Source of the DNA: a virus
IMG/VR virus record: IMGVR_UViG_3300025892_000118
Location: 1 to 27,857 of that record
DNA length: 27,857 nucleotides
Strand: one strand, 5' to 3'
Each line of letters starts with the position of its first letter. The stretch's first letter is position 1. A program made the position numbers and the translations under genes. Under the pieces are notes generated by a model that worked only from the letters and a program-made list of their open reading frames with translations, had not been told where the DNA came from and did no database searches. Below, in pieces: positions 15,014 to 21,434 of the stretch.

Positions 15014-15816
15014 TCTAGAAAATCCTCTGCTACCAGTTTATGATAATCTTTATTGTAATGTTCGTCATCGGGTAAAAAATATTTTTTATGATCTATAAAT
15101 TTTTTATTAAAATAATTTTCTACAGTCATAGGTGATATTTTAGTTACTTTTAAATCGCCGTAGAAGTCAAATGTTTTAGGAAACTTCATTCTATCAGTCA
15201 TATTAAAAAAGTATAATCCGCAGTTACGATCGGCACACATATTATCCATTGTATATATGTCTTTAAAAAAGTCTCTTTGTTCTAAATGTGTATTCAAATC
15301 AAAGAAAAGTTTTATCTTCATAAAACTGTCTTTTCTAATATCGGGATCTAATAATGCGTTGTCGTGACTAAATTTAGCACCAACTGCTTCCTGAAAGTCT
15401 CCTTGGTGAGGCTTATTGTATAATTGAAATCGATCACCTTTAAACAACTCGTCTTGATAGATATCAATTAAACCGTCGTGCTTGTCTTTTACTTTTTTAG
15501 TAAAGTAATCTACAGGCAAAACTTCTGTGGATAGCGTTTTATTAAATGCTAAAATAAATCTATTCCATGATGACAACAGTACAAACACTTCGTCAGTGTC
15601 TGGATACTTGTCAAACATAGTCTTTAGCCAGTCTGGATATATTCTATTACATGATCCAGGCACAGCATAAATTGCTGTTTTCTTATTGTGTTTTAGACCG
15701 TACAATTCGGCGTAGTTGTTATCATTCCATATGGAATAGCTACCAGGACCTTGTTTTCCTGGTAGCGAGTCGTATCCGCATGTATGGCTGTCGCCTAAGA
15801 ATACAGTAGTACCCAT
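14995..15816 (-). CDS. SGNH/GDSL-hydrolase-like protein (first of a pair)
   Basis: 273 residues, ATG 15816 in a TAATG overlap. TTVFLGDSHTCGYD places GDS at residues 8-10; AVPGSCNRIYP (about residues 52-62) fits a second SGNH block and VFVLLSSWNRF a following strand. Near the C-terminus, PDDEHYNKDYH gives D250-x-x-H253, the classic Asp-His of the SGNH catalytic site. Substrate unknown; O-acyl groups on sugars or lipids are typical of the family. Length is greater than the next gene's, which has the same opening motif, so they may be distant paralogues rather than one split gene. No membrane segment. Confidence 0.66.
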   Translation of the reverse strand: MGTTVFLGDSHTCGYDSLPGKQGPGSYSIWNDNNYAELYGLKHNKKTAIYAVPGSCNRIYPDWLKTMFDKYPDTDEVFVLLSSWNRFILAFNKTLSTEVLPVDYFTKKVKDKHDGLIDIYQDELFKGDRFQLYNKPHQGDFQEAVGAKFSHDNALLDPDIRKDSFMKIKLFFDLNTHLEQRDFFKDIYTMDNMCADRNCGLYFFNMTDRMKFPKTFDFYGDLKVTKISPMTVENYFNKKFIDHKKYFLPDDEHYNKDYHKLVAEDFLEWLKNC

Positions 15817-16019
15817 TATGAAAAATACTTATTAAGCATTTCTAATCTGTCATCAGCCGCTGCCATAGCGTCTAATTCTTTTTGGATAGTTTCAATGATA
15901 TCAGAATGTTCTCCAATACCTACAACTGTACTCAAATACACATCAATATTCGTTTGGTGTTTGAGAATCTCCGCCTGCGCATGTGCCTTGGCGGCTGTTA
16001 CTAACTTTTCCTTCAACAT
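15816..16019 (-). CDS. Small helical phage protein, unknown function
   Basis: 67 residues from ATG 16019 with GGGAG upstream. It is Ala-rich and helical (LVTAAKAHAQAEILKHQTNI), followed by a charged helix (DIIETIQKELDAMAAADDRL). No motif or membrane segment. It overlaps the HIT gene by 7 bases and the SGNH-like gene by one. Similar short helical proteins occur in marine T4-like phages. Confidence 0.62.
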   Translation of the reverse strand: MLKEKLVTAAKAHAQAEILKHQTNIDVYLSTVVGIGEHSDIIETIQKELDAMAAADDRLEMLNKYFS

Positions 16020-16372
16020 AAAACTCCCTTCTTATAGTTACCTTTGTTGGGTATTACGTGGCGAACCCCGCCACTAGGGTCTTCCATATCGCCAGCACGG
16101 CGCGGAATTAGGTGTACATGAGGCCACATAACAGTTTGTCCTGCGGCTTCACCGACATTTTGTCCAATGTTAAACGCATCACAGTATCCGCGTTCAACCC
16201 AATCGTAGCCCCATTTGTATGCGGCTTCCATACATTTAGTAAACGATTGCCAATTTTGTTCTTTAGGTACGAAAAGGATATGTCCTTCTGTAACAGGAAA
16301 TCCATCTCGATAAACTACAAATCCTTTTGCGTCTAGCAATACATCTTTCCACGGAACGTCTTTAAATTCCAT
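16013..16372 (-). CDS. HIT-family nucleotide-binding hydrolase-like protein
   Basis: 119 residues, ATG 16372 with AGGAGATCACGTTA upstream. The HIT pattern Q-V-HxHxH-IPR appears as GQTVMWPHVHLIPRR (78-92). The first His of the triad is Trp (W83), while H85, corresponding to the usual nucleophile, and H87 are kept. EGHILFVPKE (29-38) fits the conserved strand before it. HIT proteins cleave nucleotide phosphoanhydrides such as Ap4A or adenylated intermediates. The protein is compact and cytoplasmic. It sits with a phosphoribosyltransferase and a cupin, suggesting nucleotide metabolism. The lost first His could lower activity or alter substrate choice. Confidence 0.78.
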   Translation of the reverse strand: MEFKDVPWKDVLLDAKGFVVYRDGFPVTEGHILFVPKEQNWQSFTKCMEAAYKWGYDWVERGYCDAFNIGQNVGEAAGQTVMWPHVHLIPRRAGDMEDPSGGVRHVIPNKGNYKKGVLC

Positions 16373-16623
16373 TAACGTGATCTCCTAAAAGACTTAACAT
16401 TTGGATCTTCTGGTAAGTCATCTGCCTTGATAGTAAATTCATATCCAGCCATATTACCAACGTAATGTTTGTGTTTAGCAACATAGGTGAAGTGTACTTT
16501 TACTGTATTCATACTTACGTCAATAAACTTTTCTAGCCTTACGTTTAGGATGTATCCGTTTGTATCTTTATCATTGTTAGTACAATGAATAGAAACCATT
16601 TGATCTACCATATTATGTGACAT
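16372..16623 (-). CDS. Small unknown phage protein
   Basis: 83 residues from ATG 16623 with AGGAGAATATA upstream. It is beta-rich (DTNGYILNVRLEKF, NTVKVHFTYVAKHKHYVG, GYEFTIKADDL) and ends in a basic SFRRSR. No enzyme motif or membrane segment. It overlaps the upstream phosphoribosyltransferase by 11 bases and the HIT gene by one, so it is operon-coupled. Function unknown. Confidence 0.62.
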   Translation of the reverse strand: MSHNMVDQMVSIHCTNNDKDTNGYILNVRLEKFIDVSMNTVKVHFTYVAKHKHYVGNMAGYEFTIKADDLPEDPNVKSFRRSR

Positions 16624-17152
16624 TATATTCTCCTACATTTTCCCACGGATAAACTAACCAAACATCTTCTTCTGCTTTGTTAATATCGTGACACGAATAG
16701 TTAATAGGTACTAATACTTCGCTAGCCATGTTATCTGTAAGTGTAGCAAACTTTACATTGTTACCCCATACACGATGCCAATGAGAATCATCAGGCAAAC
16801 AACCTGATTCCCAGTCTCGCATAATCCAATTGAATGTAGTACCTGTATCGTTAATATCATCTACAATAAGAATGTTCTTTTTATTGTTACCAGCATCACT
16901 GTGCGGATATCCAAAAGCATCTTCTGCCATCCAAGCATTACTTTCACTATCTCTGTTATCATCACGTAGGCTTACTTTAAGTGCTTCGCAACGAATGCCA
17001 GTCATATTACTAATAATAGTAGCAGGCACATTACCACCTCGGGTAATACCCACAATGTAATCAGGACGCCAGTTGTCTTTGTACATTTGATTTACAATGC
17101 TAACACACATACGTTCAATGTCAGCCCAGCTATAATAATGTTTCTTAATCAT
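16613..17152 (-). CDS. Type I phosphoribosyltransferase (purine-salvage type)
   Basis: 179 residues from ATG 17152. The PRPP-binding motif NILIVDDINDTGTTF spans residues 93-107, and DYIVGITRGGNVPA (31-44) is the conserved pyrophosphate-side loop of type I PRTases. These enzymes join a base to PRPP to give a nucleotide; the layout resembles xanthine-guanine and hypoxanthine PRTases, though base specificity cannot be read from sequence. A salvage role would fit the neighbourhood: a DpdA-type exchange releases free guanine, and FolE uses GTP. That link is inference. It overlaps the cupin gene by 4 bases. Confidence 0.85.
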   Translation of the reverse strand: MIKKHYYSWADIERMCVSIVNQMYKDNWRPDYIVGITRGGNVPATIISNMTGIRCEALKVSLRDDNRDSESNAWMAEDAFGYPHSDAGNNKKNILIVDDINDTGTTFNWIMRDWESGCLPDDSHWHRVWGNNVKFATLTDNMASEVLVPINYSCHDINKAEEDVWLVYPWENVGEYNVT

Positions 17153-17667
17153 TTGTTTTCCTGTTGTTTTAGATACTGTTCATTGTGTATCCATCTATAA
17201 CCTGATTGCGACCAATCAGTATCTGCTCCATACACATAACGTACAAAGCCCCATTCTTTCTTTTTAATTCCCATAAAGAATAAACTTGTACACGGTATTT
17301 CGTTACCATCGTCGTCTTTAGCAAGTTCTAACCAATGTAGGTCATCAGCTTTTCTAAAACGAATATTTCCTGGCCCACGCCATTCTTTTGTAGCACCTAC
17401 TACAGCACCTTCTTGTGAAATAATTGGAATATGTTCCCAGTAACCGCCTTTGATAATAAACGCACCCCAATTCCAAGGATGATCATGTAGTGTTGGCTCG
17501 TCACTAACAAGAACCTTATGTAACGTAATGTTAAAAGGAAAGTTCTTGCGTTCTTTTAGAAATAGATAGTAACGGATAAGATACGGAATCTTACCTGTTC
17601 TATCTGTAATTACACGTTTACGTCCTAGCAAAGTAAACAACTTGTCAAGCAAACTACTCATACACAT
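17149..17667 (-). CDS. Cupin-like protein
   Basis: 172 residues; ATG 17667 with a second in-frame ATG at 17661, and only a weak GGA upstream. The core reads FPFNITLHKVLVSDEPTLHD, then HPWNWGAFIIKGGYWEHIP, and later FRKADDLHWLEL. This resembles small cupin-fold proteins found in several phages, with HDHP-W and a following GGYWE strand. Such beta-barrel proteins may bind a metal or small ligand; no reaction can be assigned. It lies between a 69-residue gene and the phosphoribosyltransferase, overlapping both. Confidence 0.62.
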   Translation of the reverse strand: MCMSSLLDKLFTLLGRKRVITDRTGKIPYLIRYYLFLKERKNFPFNITLHKVLVSDEPTLHDHPWNWGAFIIKGGYWEHIPIISQEGAVVGATKEWRGPGNIRFRKADDLHWLELAKDDDGNEIPCTSLFFMGIKKKEWGFVRYVYGADTDWSQSGYRWIHNEQYLKQQENK

Positions 17668-17863
17668 TCCATACTCTGTGTTTAGGTTGTAATAAAGAAT
17701 AGATTGACTTTACTCTAGCATTGTACTCATCTTCATTTACTGCTAGGTTGTTTAAATGCCTTTGCCAAATAATACGCATATCTTCAGGAAGTGTTTTAAT
17801 TTTAAGTACCTTCTCTAAAGATTTCTTACGTTCTTGTTGTTTACTTGTATTAAATGGTCCCAT
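17654..17863 (-). CDS. Small basic helical protein, unknown function
   Basis: 69 residues from ATG 17863 with GGAGGAACTATA upstream. It is basic and helical (TSKQQERKKSLEKVLKIKTL, then RIIWQRHLNNLAVNEDEYNA). No motif recognised. It overlaps the upstream membrane-protein gene by one base and the cupin gene by 14. Confidence 0.6.
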   Translation of the reverse strand: MGPFNTSKQQERKKSLEKVLKIKTLPEDMRIIWQRHLNNLAVNEDEYNARVKSIYSLLQPKHRVWNVYE

Positions 17864-18057
17864 TATAGTTCCTCCAATATTCCTAAGCCTTCTGCGGCAA
17901 TTAAAAAGAATCCTGCGAGTACAACATTACCCATAACAAGAAATACACCTGCTACAATACGTACTACACTTTTTACAAGACTAATATAAAAATGTTTCTT
18001 GCTTGGATCTTTAGGTTCTGGCGCTCCTGGCATATACACTCTTTCTGGAATAGGCAT
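17863..18057 (-). CDS. Small membrane protein, unknown function
   Basis: 64 residues. After a Pro-rich charged head (PERVYMPGAPEPKDPSKKHF) the rest is a long hydrophobic stretch, residues about 25-58 (SVVRIVAGVFLVMGNVVLAG and on), enough for one long or two short membrane helices. Positive residues lie before the first helix. The start overlaps the upstream stop. No family recognised; many phages encode such small inner-membrane proteins. Confidence 0.62.
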   Translation of the reverse strand: MPIPERVYMPGAPEPKDPSKKHFYISLVKSVVRIVAGVFLVMGNVVLAGFFLIAAEGLGILEEL

Positions 18058-18242
18058 TACACTACCTCCATCAAAGGCTCACTAGTTGTATAGTCATGAT
18101 AGTCGCCATTGGCATTATATTTTCTAACAACAGTTCTTTTAATTAGAACTTTGTCTTCTAATACGTATGAAGTTAACTCTTGTTTAAGCACGTTGTCGGT
18201 TGGTGCGTCAAGGGCTGTTCTTAAAGGTCCTTCTTTAATCAT
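18057..18242 (-). CDS. Small unknown protein downstream of folE
   Basis: 61 residues from ATG 18242, in a 4-base ATGA overlap with the folE stop. Contents: RTALDAPTDNVLKQEL, then SYVLEDKVLIKRTVVRKYNA and GDYHDYTTSEPLMEVV, which look like two beta strands and a loop. No motif. Coupling to folE suggests shared expression only. Confidence 0.55.
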   Translation of the reverse strand: MIKEGPLRTALDAPTDNVLKQELTSYVLEDKVLIKRTVVRKYNANGDYHDYTTSEPLMEVV

Positions 18243-18925
18243 CTTGGGGCAAACTCCTGTTGTAATTTAATATTGTCCATAAACTCTTTTTTAGTACCTG
18301 GGTCATCTTTAAAACTTCCTCTTAGTACTGTAGTTTGTGTAAGACTACTATGTGCCATGATGCCTCTATTCTCACAACAGCCATGTGTTGCTTGGATATA
18401 AACACCTAAGTTTTTAGCGTTAGTTGCTATTTCAATCTCTCGAGCAATGTCATTACACAATTCTTCTTGTAGTGTTCCACGTCTAGCACACCATTGAGCA
18501 ATGCGTGTATACTTACTAAGTCCAATTACTTTACCGTTTGGAATAATACCAATGTAAGCTACACCAGCTACTGGCTGATGATGATGTGAACACACACTCC
18601 TAAGCTCTGAACGTACTACAAGCATACCTGTGTACGCATCTTCTCCTTCATTTGGAAATGCTGTTGCTTTAGGAATAGGATCATAACGTCCTGTCATTAA
18701 TTCATTAAAGTACATTTTAGCAAGACGTCTTGCTGTACCTTCTGAATTAGGATCAGTATGTCGATCAATTACAAGTGAATCAAGAACAGTTTCAAATGCT
18801 AGTGTAGCATCATCAATCAGTGCTTCTTTGTCACCCGCTTGTAATACTTCTGAAATGTTGTCGCCGGCCCAGTATCTAATACCAGCATCTTTTAATTTTT
18901 CTTTAATTTGATCTGACTTCTTCAA
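18239..18925 (-). CDS. folE: GTP cyclohydrolase I (FolE)
   Basis: 228 residues. Start is TTG 18925, chosen because a stop (TAA) lies in frame just upstream and GGAG sits 8 bases before it. FolE turns GTP into dihydroneopterin triphosphate, the first step of both folate and 7-deazaguanine synthesis. The family signature is clear: VRSELRSVCSHHHQPVAGVA with zinc ligands C112 and H115, the substrate loop GKVIGLSKYTRIAQW (131-145), and ATHGCCENRGI with C183 as the third zinc ligand. One oddity: the usual CEHH is CSHH here. Role inferred: feeding the QueD-like and QueE enzymes for deazaguanine synthesis; a folate role for ThyX is also possible. Confidence 0.93.
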   Translation of the reverse strand: MKKSDQIKEKLKDAGIRYWAGDNISEVLQAGDKEALIDDATLAFETVLDSLVIDRHTDPNSEGTARRLAKMYFNELMTGRYDPIPKATAFPNEGEDAYTGMLVVRSELRSVCSHHHQPVAGVAYIGIIPNGKVIGLSKYTRIAQWCARRGTLQEELCNDIAREIEIATNAKNLGVYIQATHGCCENRGIMAHSSLTQTTVLRGSFKDDPGTKKEFMDNIKLQQEFAPR

Positions 18926-18969
18926 TTTACGTTCTCCGAGTTATAGACGAGGATGTCTCTCATCATATC

Positions 18970-20013
18970 TTATTTTAACACTTTTATCATATTAGAGCAA
19001 CCGAAAAAATTATCTTTCAGTTGTTTTACTTGTTTATTTAGGCTTGGAAGATAATTTTGGTAATTTTCCATATAGTTTTTTATAGTACCTTGTAGTGCTA
19101 TTTGATTTCTTTGGTATGCTCCAAAGTCTTCAGTCCATTCACTTGGGTATTTAAATTCATCCAGTGCCATTTCACTATAACTAAGTCTATCAGGCACCAT
19201 AGGAATAGCATCTACTAGTGCGCCTTCATACCAACTGATACCTAATGTTTCTTGTAAGTTAGCACTAAACACTAGTTTAGCCTCACCTAATAAGTTATGA
19301 TATTCATTCTTGCTTAGTTCTTGTTCTTGACAGATCACGAACTCATACTGTGGCATCTTTTCTTTCAAATCACGGAATATCTCAACCTGCTTTTCAGGAG
19401 CAATTCTGTGTGGGAAAAGAATAAGATCTCTTTTCTTCATACCGTTATACATTGCTAGTGTATTAGGCAAGTATTCCATAGGCCATCCTGTTCTAATAAC
19501 CTTTTTATCATTCCAATTCTGAAATACCTGATCAAACATATCAATATGGAAGTTAGTAGCGAAGAAGTTATGATCGTAACATTCATACATACTTTCTTCT
19601 GCTAGTCTGACCCAAGGCTTGTCGCCTATGAGCCTCCCAAGAAAATCAGCAGGATCATAAGACCCAGCATGCCATAGCCCACCAATTCTAATTGATACTC
19701 CCAAGAGTTCAGCCATATAACGAAGTTGGACCACAGTCGGATTCCAAGCGTCCGTATATAAGAAATAATCTCCATCTTTCACTTCTCCTTTACAGAACAT
19801 TTCACCGATTTGTTCTAGTTGTTTTGATTTATAGACGTTAGTTCCGCCAAAGTTAAGAAATGCCCCAGGCGTTGTAGCCTGAGGCGTCTCTCCCCCACTC
19901 ACTACAATAACTTCTTTACCGGTAGCATTCCGCAGTAAGTTAGGAACATGTTCCTTCCACTGTTTAGTATAACGTGTGTCTACTGCTTCAATATCTACGA
20001 TAAAAATAGTCAT
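18970..20013 (-). CDS. GT-B (GT4-like) glycosyltransferase
   Basis: 347 residues, ATG 20013 with AAAGGAAACACTAG upstream. The C-terminal half reads like a GT4 donor domain: DLILFPHRIAPEKQVEIF (about residues 196-213), YEFVICQEQ, then AKLVFSANLQETLGISWYEG followed by IPMVPDRLSYSEM, in which QETLGISWYE fills the place of the E-x7-E motif of retaining GT4 enzymes. The N-terminal half (EVIVVSGGETPQ, LNFGGTNVYKSKQL, DYFLYTDAWNP) should bind the acceptor. No membrane segment. Acceptor unknown. It lies directly between folE and the QueD-like gene, so glycosylation of a modified DNA base is an attractive guess, as T4 does with hydroxymethylcytosine, but virion or host glycans are equally possible from sequence. 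Confidence 0.8.
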   Translation of the reverse strand: MTIFIVDIEAVDTRYTKQWKEHVPNLLRNATGKEVIVVSGGETPQATTPGAFLNFGGTNVYKSKQLEQIGEMFCKGEVKDGDYFLYTDAWNPTVVQLRYMAELLGVSIRIGGLWHAGSYDPADFLGRLIGDKPWVRLAEESMYECYDHNFFATNFHIDMFDQVFQNWNDKKVIRTGWPMEYLPNTLAMYNGMKKRDLILFPHRIAPEKQVEIFRDLKEKMPQYEFVICQEQELSKNEYHNLLGEAKLVFSANLQETLGISWYEGALVDAIPMVPDRLSYSEMALDEFKYPSEWTEDFGAYQRNQIALQGTIKNYMENYQNYLPSLNKQVKQLKDNFFGCSNMIKVLK

Positions 20014-20226
20014 CTAGTGTTTCCTTTTATAACTTGTGTTATAGCGTGGCCTCCGTGGACGGTAGTTACTCCGCTTACTTGCCAAATAAGCCCGCCAATT
20101 TTCATTGGACTTATTGTACAAATGGGCAGGATCGAACTCACGGAGTTCAAAGCGGCAAAAATCCAAATACGTATCCAAGTCATTAAAGACACGAGTGTAC
20201 GCATCGCGGTTAAACTTGATTGCCAT
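20014..20226 (-). CDS. Small basic protein, unknown function
   Basis: 70 residues. I chose ATG 20226 (MAIKFNRDAYTRVFNDL) because AGAGGAATT lies just upstream; a longer frame to 20352 overlaps the previous gene for over 100 bases. The middle (DTYLDFCRFELREFDPAHLY) is followed by a very basic end (YRPRRPRYNTSYKRKH) that could bind nucleic acid. Its stop abuts the glycosyltransferase ATG. I recall similar short proteins in T4-like marine phages; function unknown. Confidence 0.65.
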   Translation of the reverse strand: MAIKFNRDAYTRVFNDLDTYLDFCRFELREFDPAHLYNKSNENWRAYLASKRSNYRPRRPRYNTSYKRKH

Positions 20227-20245
20227 TTTATAATTCCTCTTATCA

Positions 20246-20743
20246 CTATGGTTTCGGGTAAAAAATGTTGCAGCCGTTTTCGCCGTCTTCGGCAACTTCA
20301 ATCTCAACAAATCGGCCTGGGTATTTTGCTGAAATCTGATTGTATAGATCATCTGCGATCATCTCGCATGATTTGTAATCTAAAACAAGCACTTCACTGT
20401 TGGTTGAGGACGTTCCCTCAGTTCCCTCAGTATTTCCTCCGGAATAGAGCCTTTCGAGCCATCGCTTGAACTGGATGAACTCGATATCTCTATCGTTGTG
20501 TCGCACTTCAATGCGCACCCTGAAGTGGAATATATGACGATGAGGATAACCAAGAAACGAAACATCATCCCAGTCTCCTGTTGCCAATTTTGGATCGTCT
20601 AGTGCAGCTGGGTATTTGTGTATACCCTCTTTTTTGAATGTTACCCATATAGACCTATTTACCTTAGATCTCATATAGTCTTTGTGATCTTCTTCTTTCA
20701 TTTTTCTCATCATAAAGTTGTGGTGACTTTCTTGTTGTGTCAT
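20246..20743 (-). CDS. QueD/PTPS-like T-fold protein
   Basis: 165 residues as drawn. The core follows the order of QueD (6-carboxytetrahydropterin synthase): WVTFKKEGIHKYPAA with H42, then GYPHRHIFHFRVRIEV with H68 and H70 as the likely zinc pair, VLVLDYKSCEMIADDL in place of the V-DF-DLK segment, and VEIEVAEDGENG at the C-terminal substrate-Glu position. The Cys usually four residues before HxH and the usual LDH are not seen, so activity may differ. Residues 102-116 are a low-complexity insert with a 9-base tandem repeat. The drawn ATG is only 3 bases past a promoter -10, so translation may start further in (ATGs at 20713, 20710, 20701, 20674). Role inferred from FolE, QueE and DpdA-like neighbours. 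Confidence 0.6.
   Translation of the reverse strand: MTQQESHHNFMMRKMKEEDHKDYMRSKVNRSIWVTFKKEGIHKYPAALDDPKLATGDWDDVSFLGYPHRHIFHFRVRIEVRHNDRDIEFIQFKRWLERLYSGGNTEGTEGTSSTNSEVLVLDYKSCEMIADDLYNQISAKYPGRFVEIEVAEDGENGCNIFYPKP
20412..20429. repeat. Two tandem copies of a 9-base unit
   Basis: GTTCCCTCA occurs twice in direct succession inside the QueD-like gene and encodes a repeated Thr-Glu-Gly. It keeps the frame and sits in a predicted loop, so it looks like a replication-slippage insertion. Confidence 0.7.
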
Positions 20744-20746
20744 TAT

Positions 20747-20775
20747 AGTATACCATCATTCTACTGGTTTGTCAA
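20747..20775 (-). promoter_or_regulatory. Sigma-70-type promoter before the QueD-like gene
   Basis: On the minus strand, TTGACA (20770-20775) and TATACT (20747-20752) are spaced by exactly 17 bases. The -35 lies within the 3' end of the upstream gene. The -10 ends only 3 bases before the annotated ATG, which raises doubt about that start codon. Confidence 0.78.
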
Positions 20776-21274
20776 GTGTATATTTTGTCCAATCTGTAAA
20801 TTTATTACGATCTAATAGATCATGTAAACTATGACACCATACACCTGGATTGGTTGCCTTAAAGTCCTTGTCGTCAATTTTCAACATAGTGTTGTAGTTC
20901 CACTGTTTCACATAAGGCAATGGAATGCGTAGTTGTGGAATAAAGTTTTCATATTCAGTAAGACCGGTATCGAGGAACTCTTCTGCGTAACCGATTGGAA
21001 TATCTAAACTACAAAGTTTGCCTGCGGCTAAGAACGCTTTGATCATTCTTTCCCACGATTCCCATTCAGCGTGTTTTACAGGTTCAAACGAATGATTAGC
21101 ACCAAAGAAGATGTGTTCGCATTGTTCATCGTCGTAATACTTTTGTATAACATCACATGGGTGTGTACCTGTTACAAACAGAGTCTTTAATCCAAACGCA
21201 GGAGTCTTTTCAACTTCTACGCCTGTAAAGAATGTTACGTTAGATGATTGTCCTGTTTCATACTGTCTTAGCAT
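20756..21274 (-). CDS. Conserved-type phage protein in the deazaguanine block, unknown function
   Basis: 172 residues from ATG 21274. Landmarks: NVTFFTGVEVEKTPAFGLKT, LFVTGTHPCDVIQKYYDD, CEHIFFGANHSF, SLDIPIGYAEEFLDTGLTEY and the end TNPGVWCHSLHDLLDRNKF with FTDW. The alternating strands and helices suggest an alpha/beta barrel- or Rossmann-like fold. I recall homologous-looking hypothetical proteins in T4-like cyanophages but no function. It sits between the DpdA-like gene (with a 58-residue gene between) and the QueD-like gene, so a part in base modification is possible. No known catalytic signature. Confidence 0.7.
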   Translation of the reverse strand: MLRQYETGQSSNVTFFTGVEVEKTPAFGLKTLFVTGTHPCDVIQKYYDDEQCEHIFFGANHSFEPVKHAEWESWERMIKAFLAAGKLCSLDIPIGYAEEFLDTGLTEYENFIPQLRIPLPYVKQWNYNTMLKIDDKDFKATNPGVWCHSLHDLLDRNKFTDWTKYTLDKPVE

Positions 21275-21434
21275 GTTCTTCCTCTAGCTCTACAATTTGC
21301 TGTTTAATTTGTAATTTTTCTTTCTTTAATTCTGTTAATTTAATATAGTCTGTACTTAAATAAGGATTAGAAAGTCTGTCAATTTTTGTATCTAGCTCTA
21401 AGTGCTTTTCTTTAAGTGATTCTAATCTAGACAT
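21258..21434 (-). CDS. Short helical hairpin protein (DUF465-like)
   Basis: 58 residues read directly from the sequence: ATG 21434 to TGA 21258-21260. It begins MSRLESLKEKHLELDTKIDR, continues through SNPYLSTDYIKLTELKKEKL and ends with QQIVELEEEHAKTV. The pattern of a helix, a short loop and a KLKKEKL-x-K-x2-I-x2-LE helix is that of DUF465 (YdcH-like) proteins. The start overlaps the dpdA stop by one base (TAATG) and its end overlaps the next gene by 17. It is probably real because the gap would otherwise be the longest in the block. Function unknown. Confidence 0.7.
   Translation of the reverse strand: MSRLESLKEKHLELDTKIDRLSNPYLSTDYIKLTELKKEKLQIKQQIVELEEEHAKTV

Noticed and set aside
14423-15816. 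The two SGNH-like genes as a single gene broken by a frameshift.
   Set aside because: Each has its own GDS opening motif and its own C-terminal His block, and the second has a ribosome site.
20010-20246. A 78-residue minus-strand frame overlapping the 70-residue gene.
   Set aside because: It is a shadow frame without a ribosome site; the frame with AGAGGAATT and ATG 20226 is favoured and resembles known phage proteins.
21376-21385. TTGACA on the minus strand inside the 58-residue gene.
   Set aside because: No TATAAT-like sequence follows at 16-18 bases.
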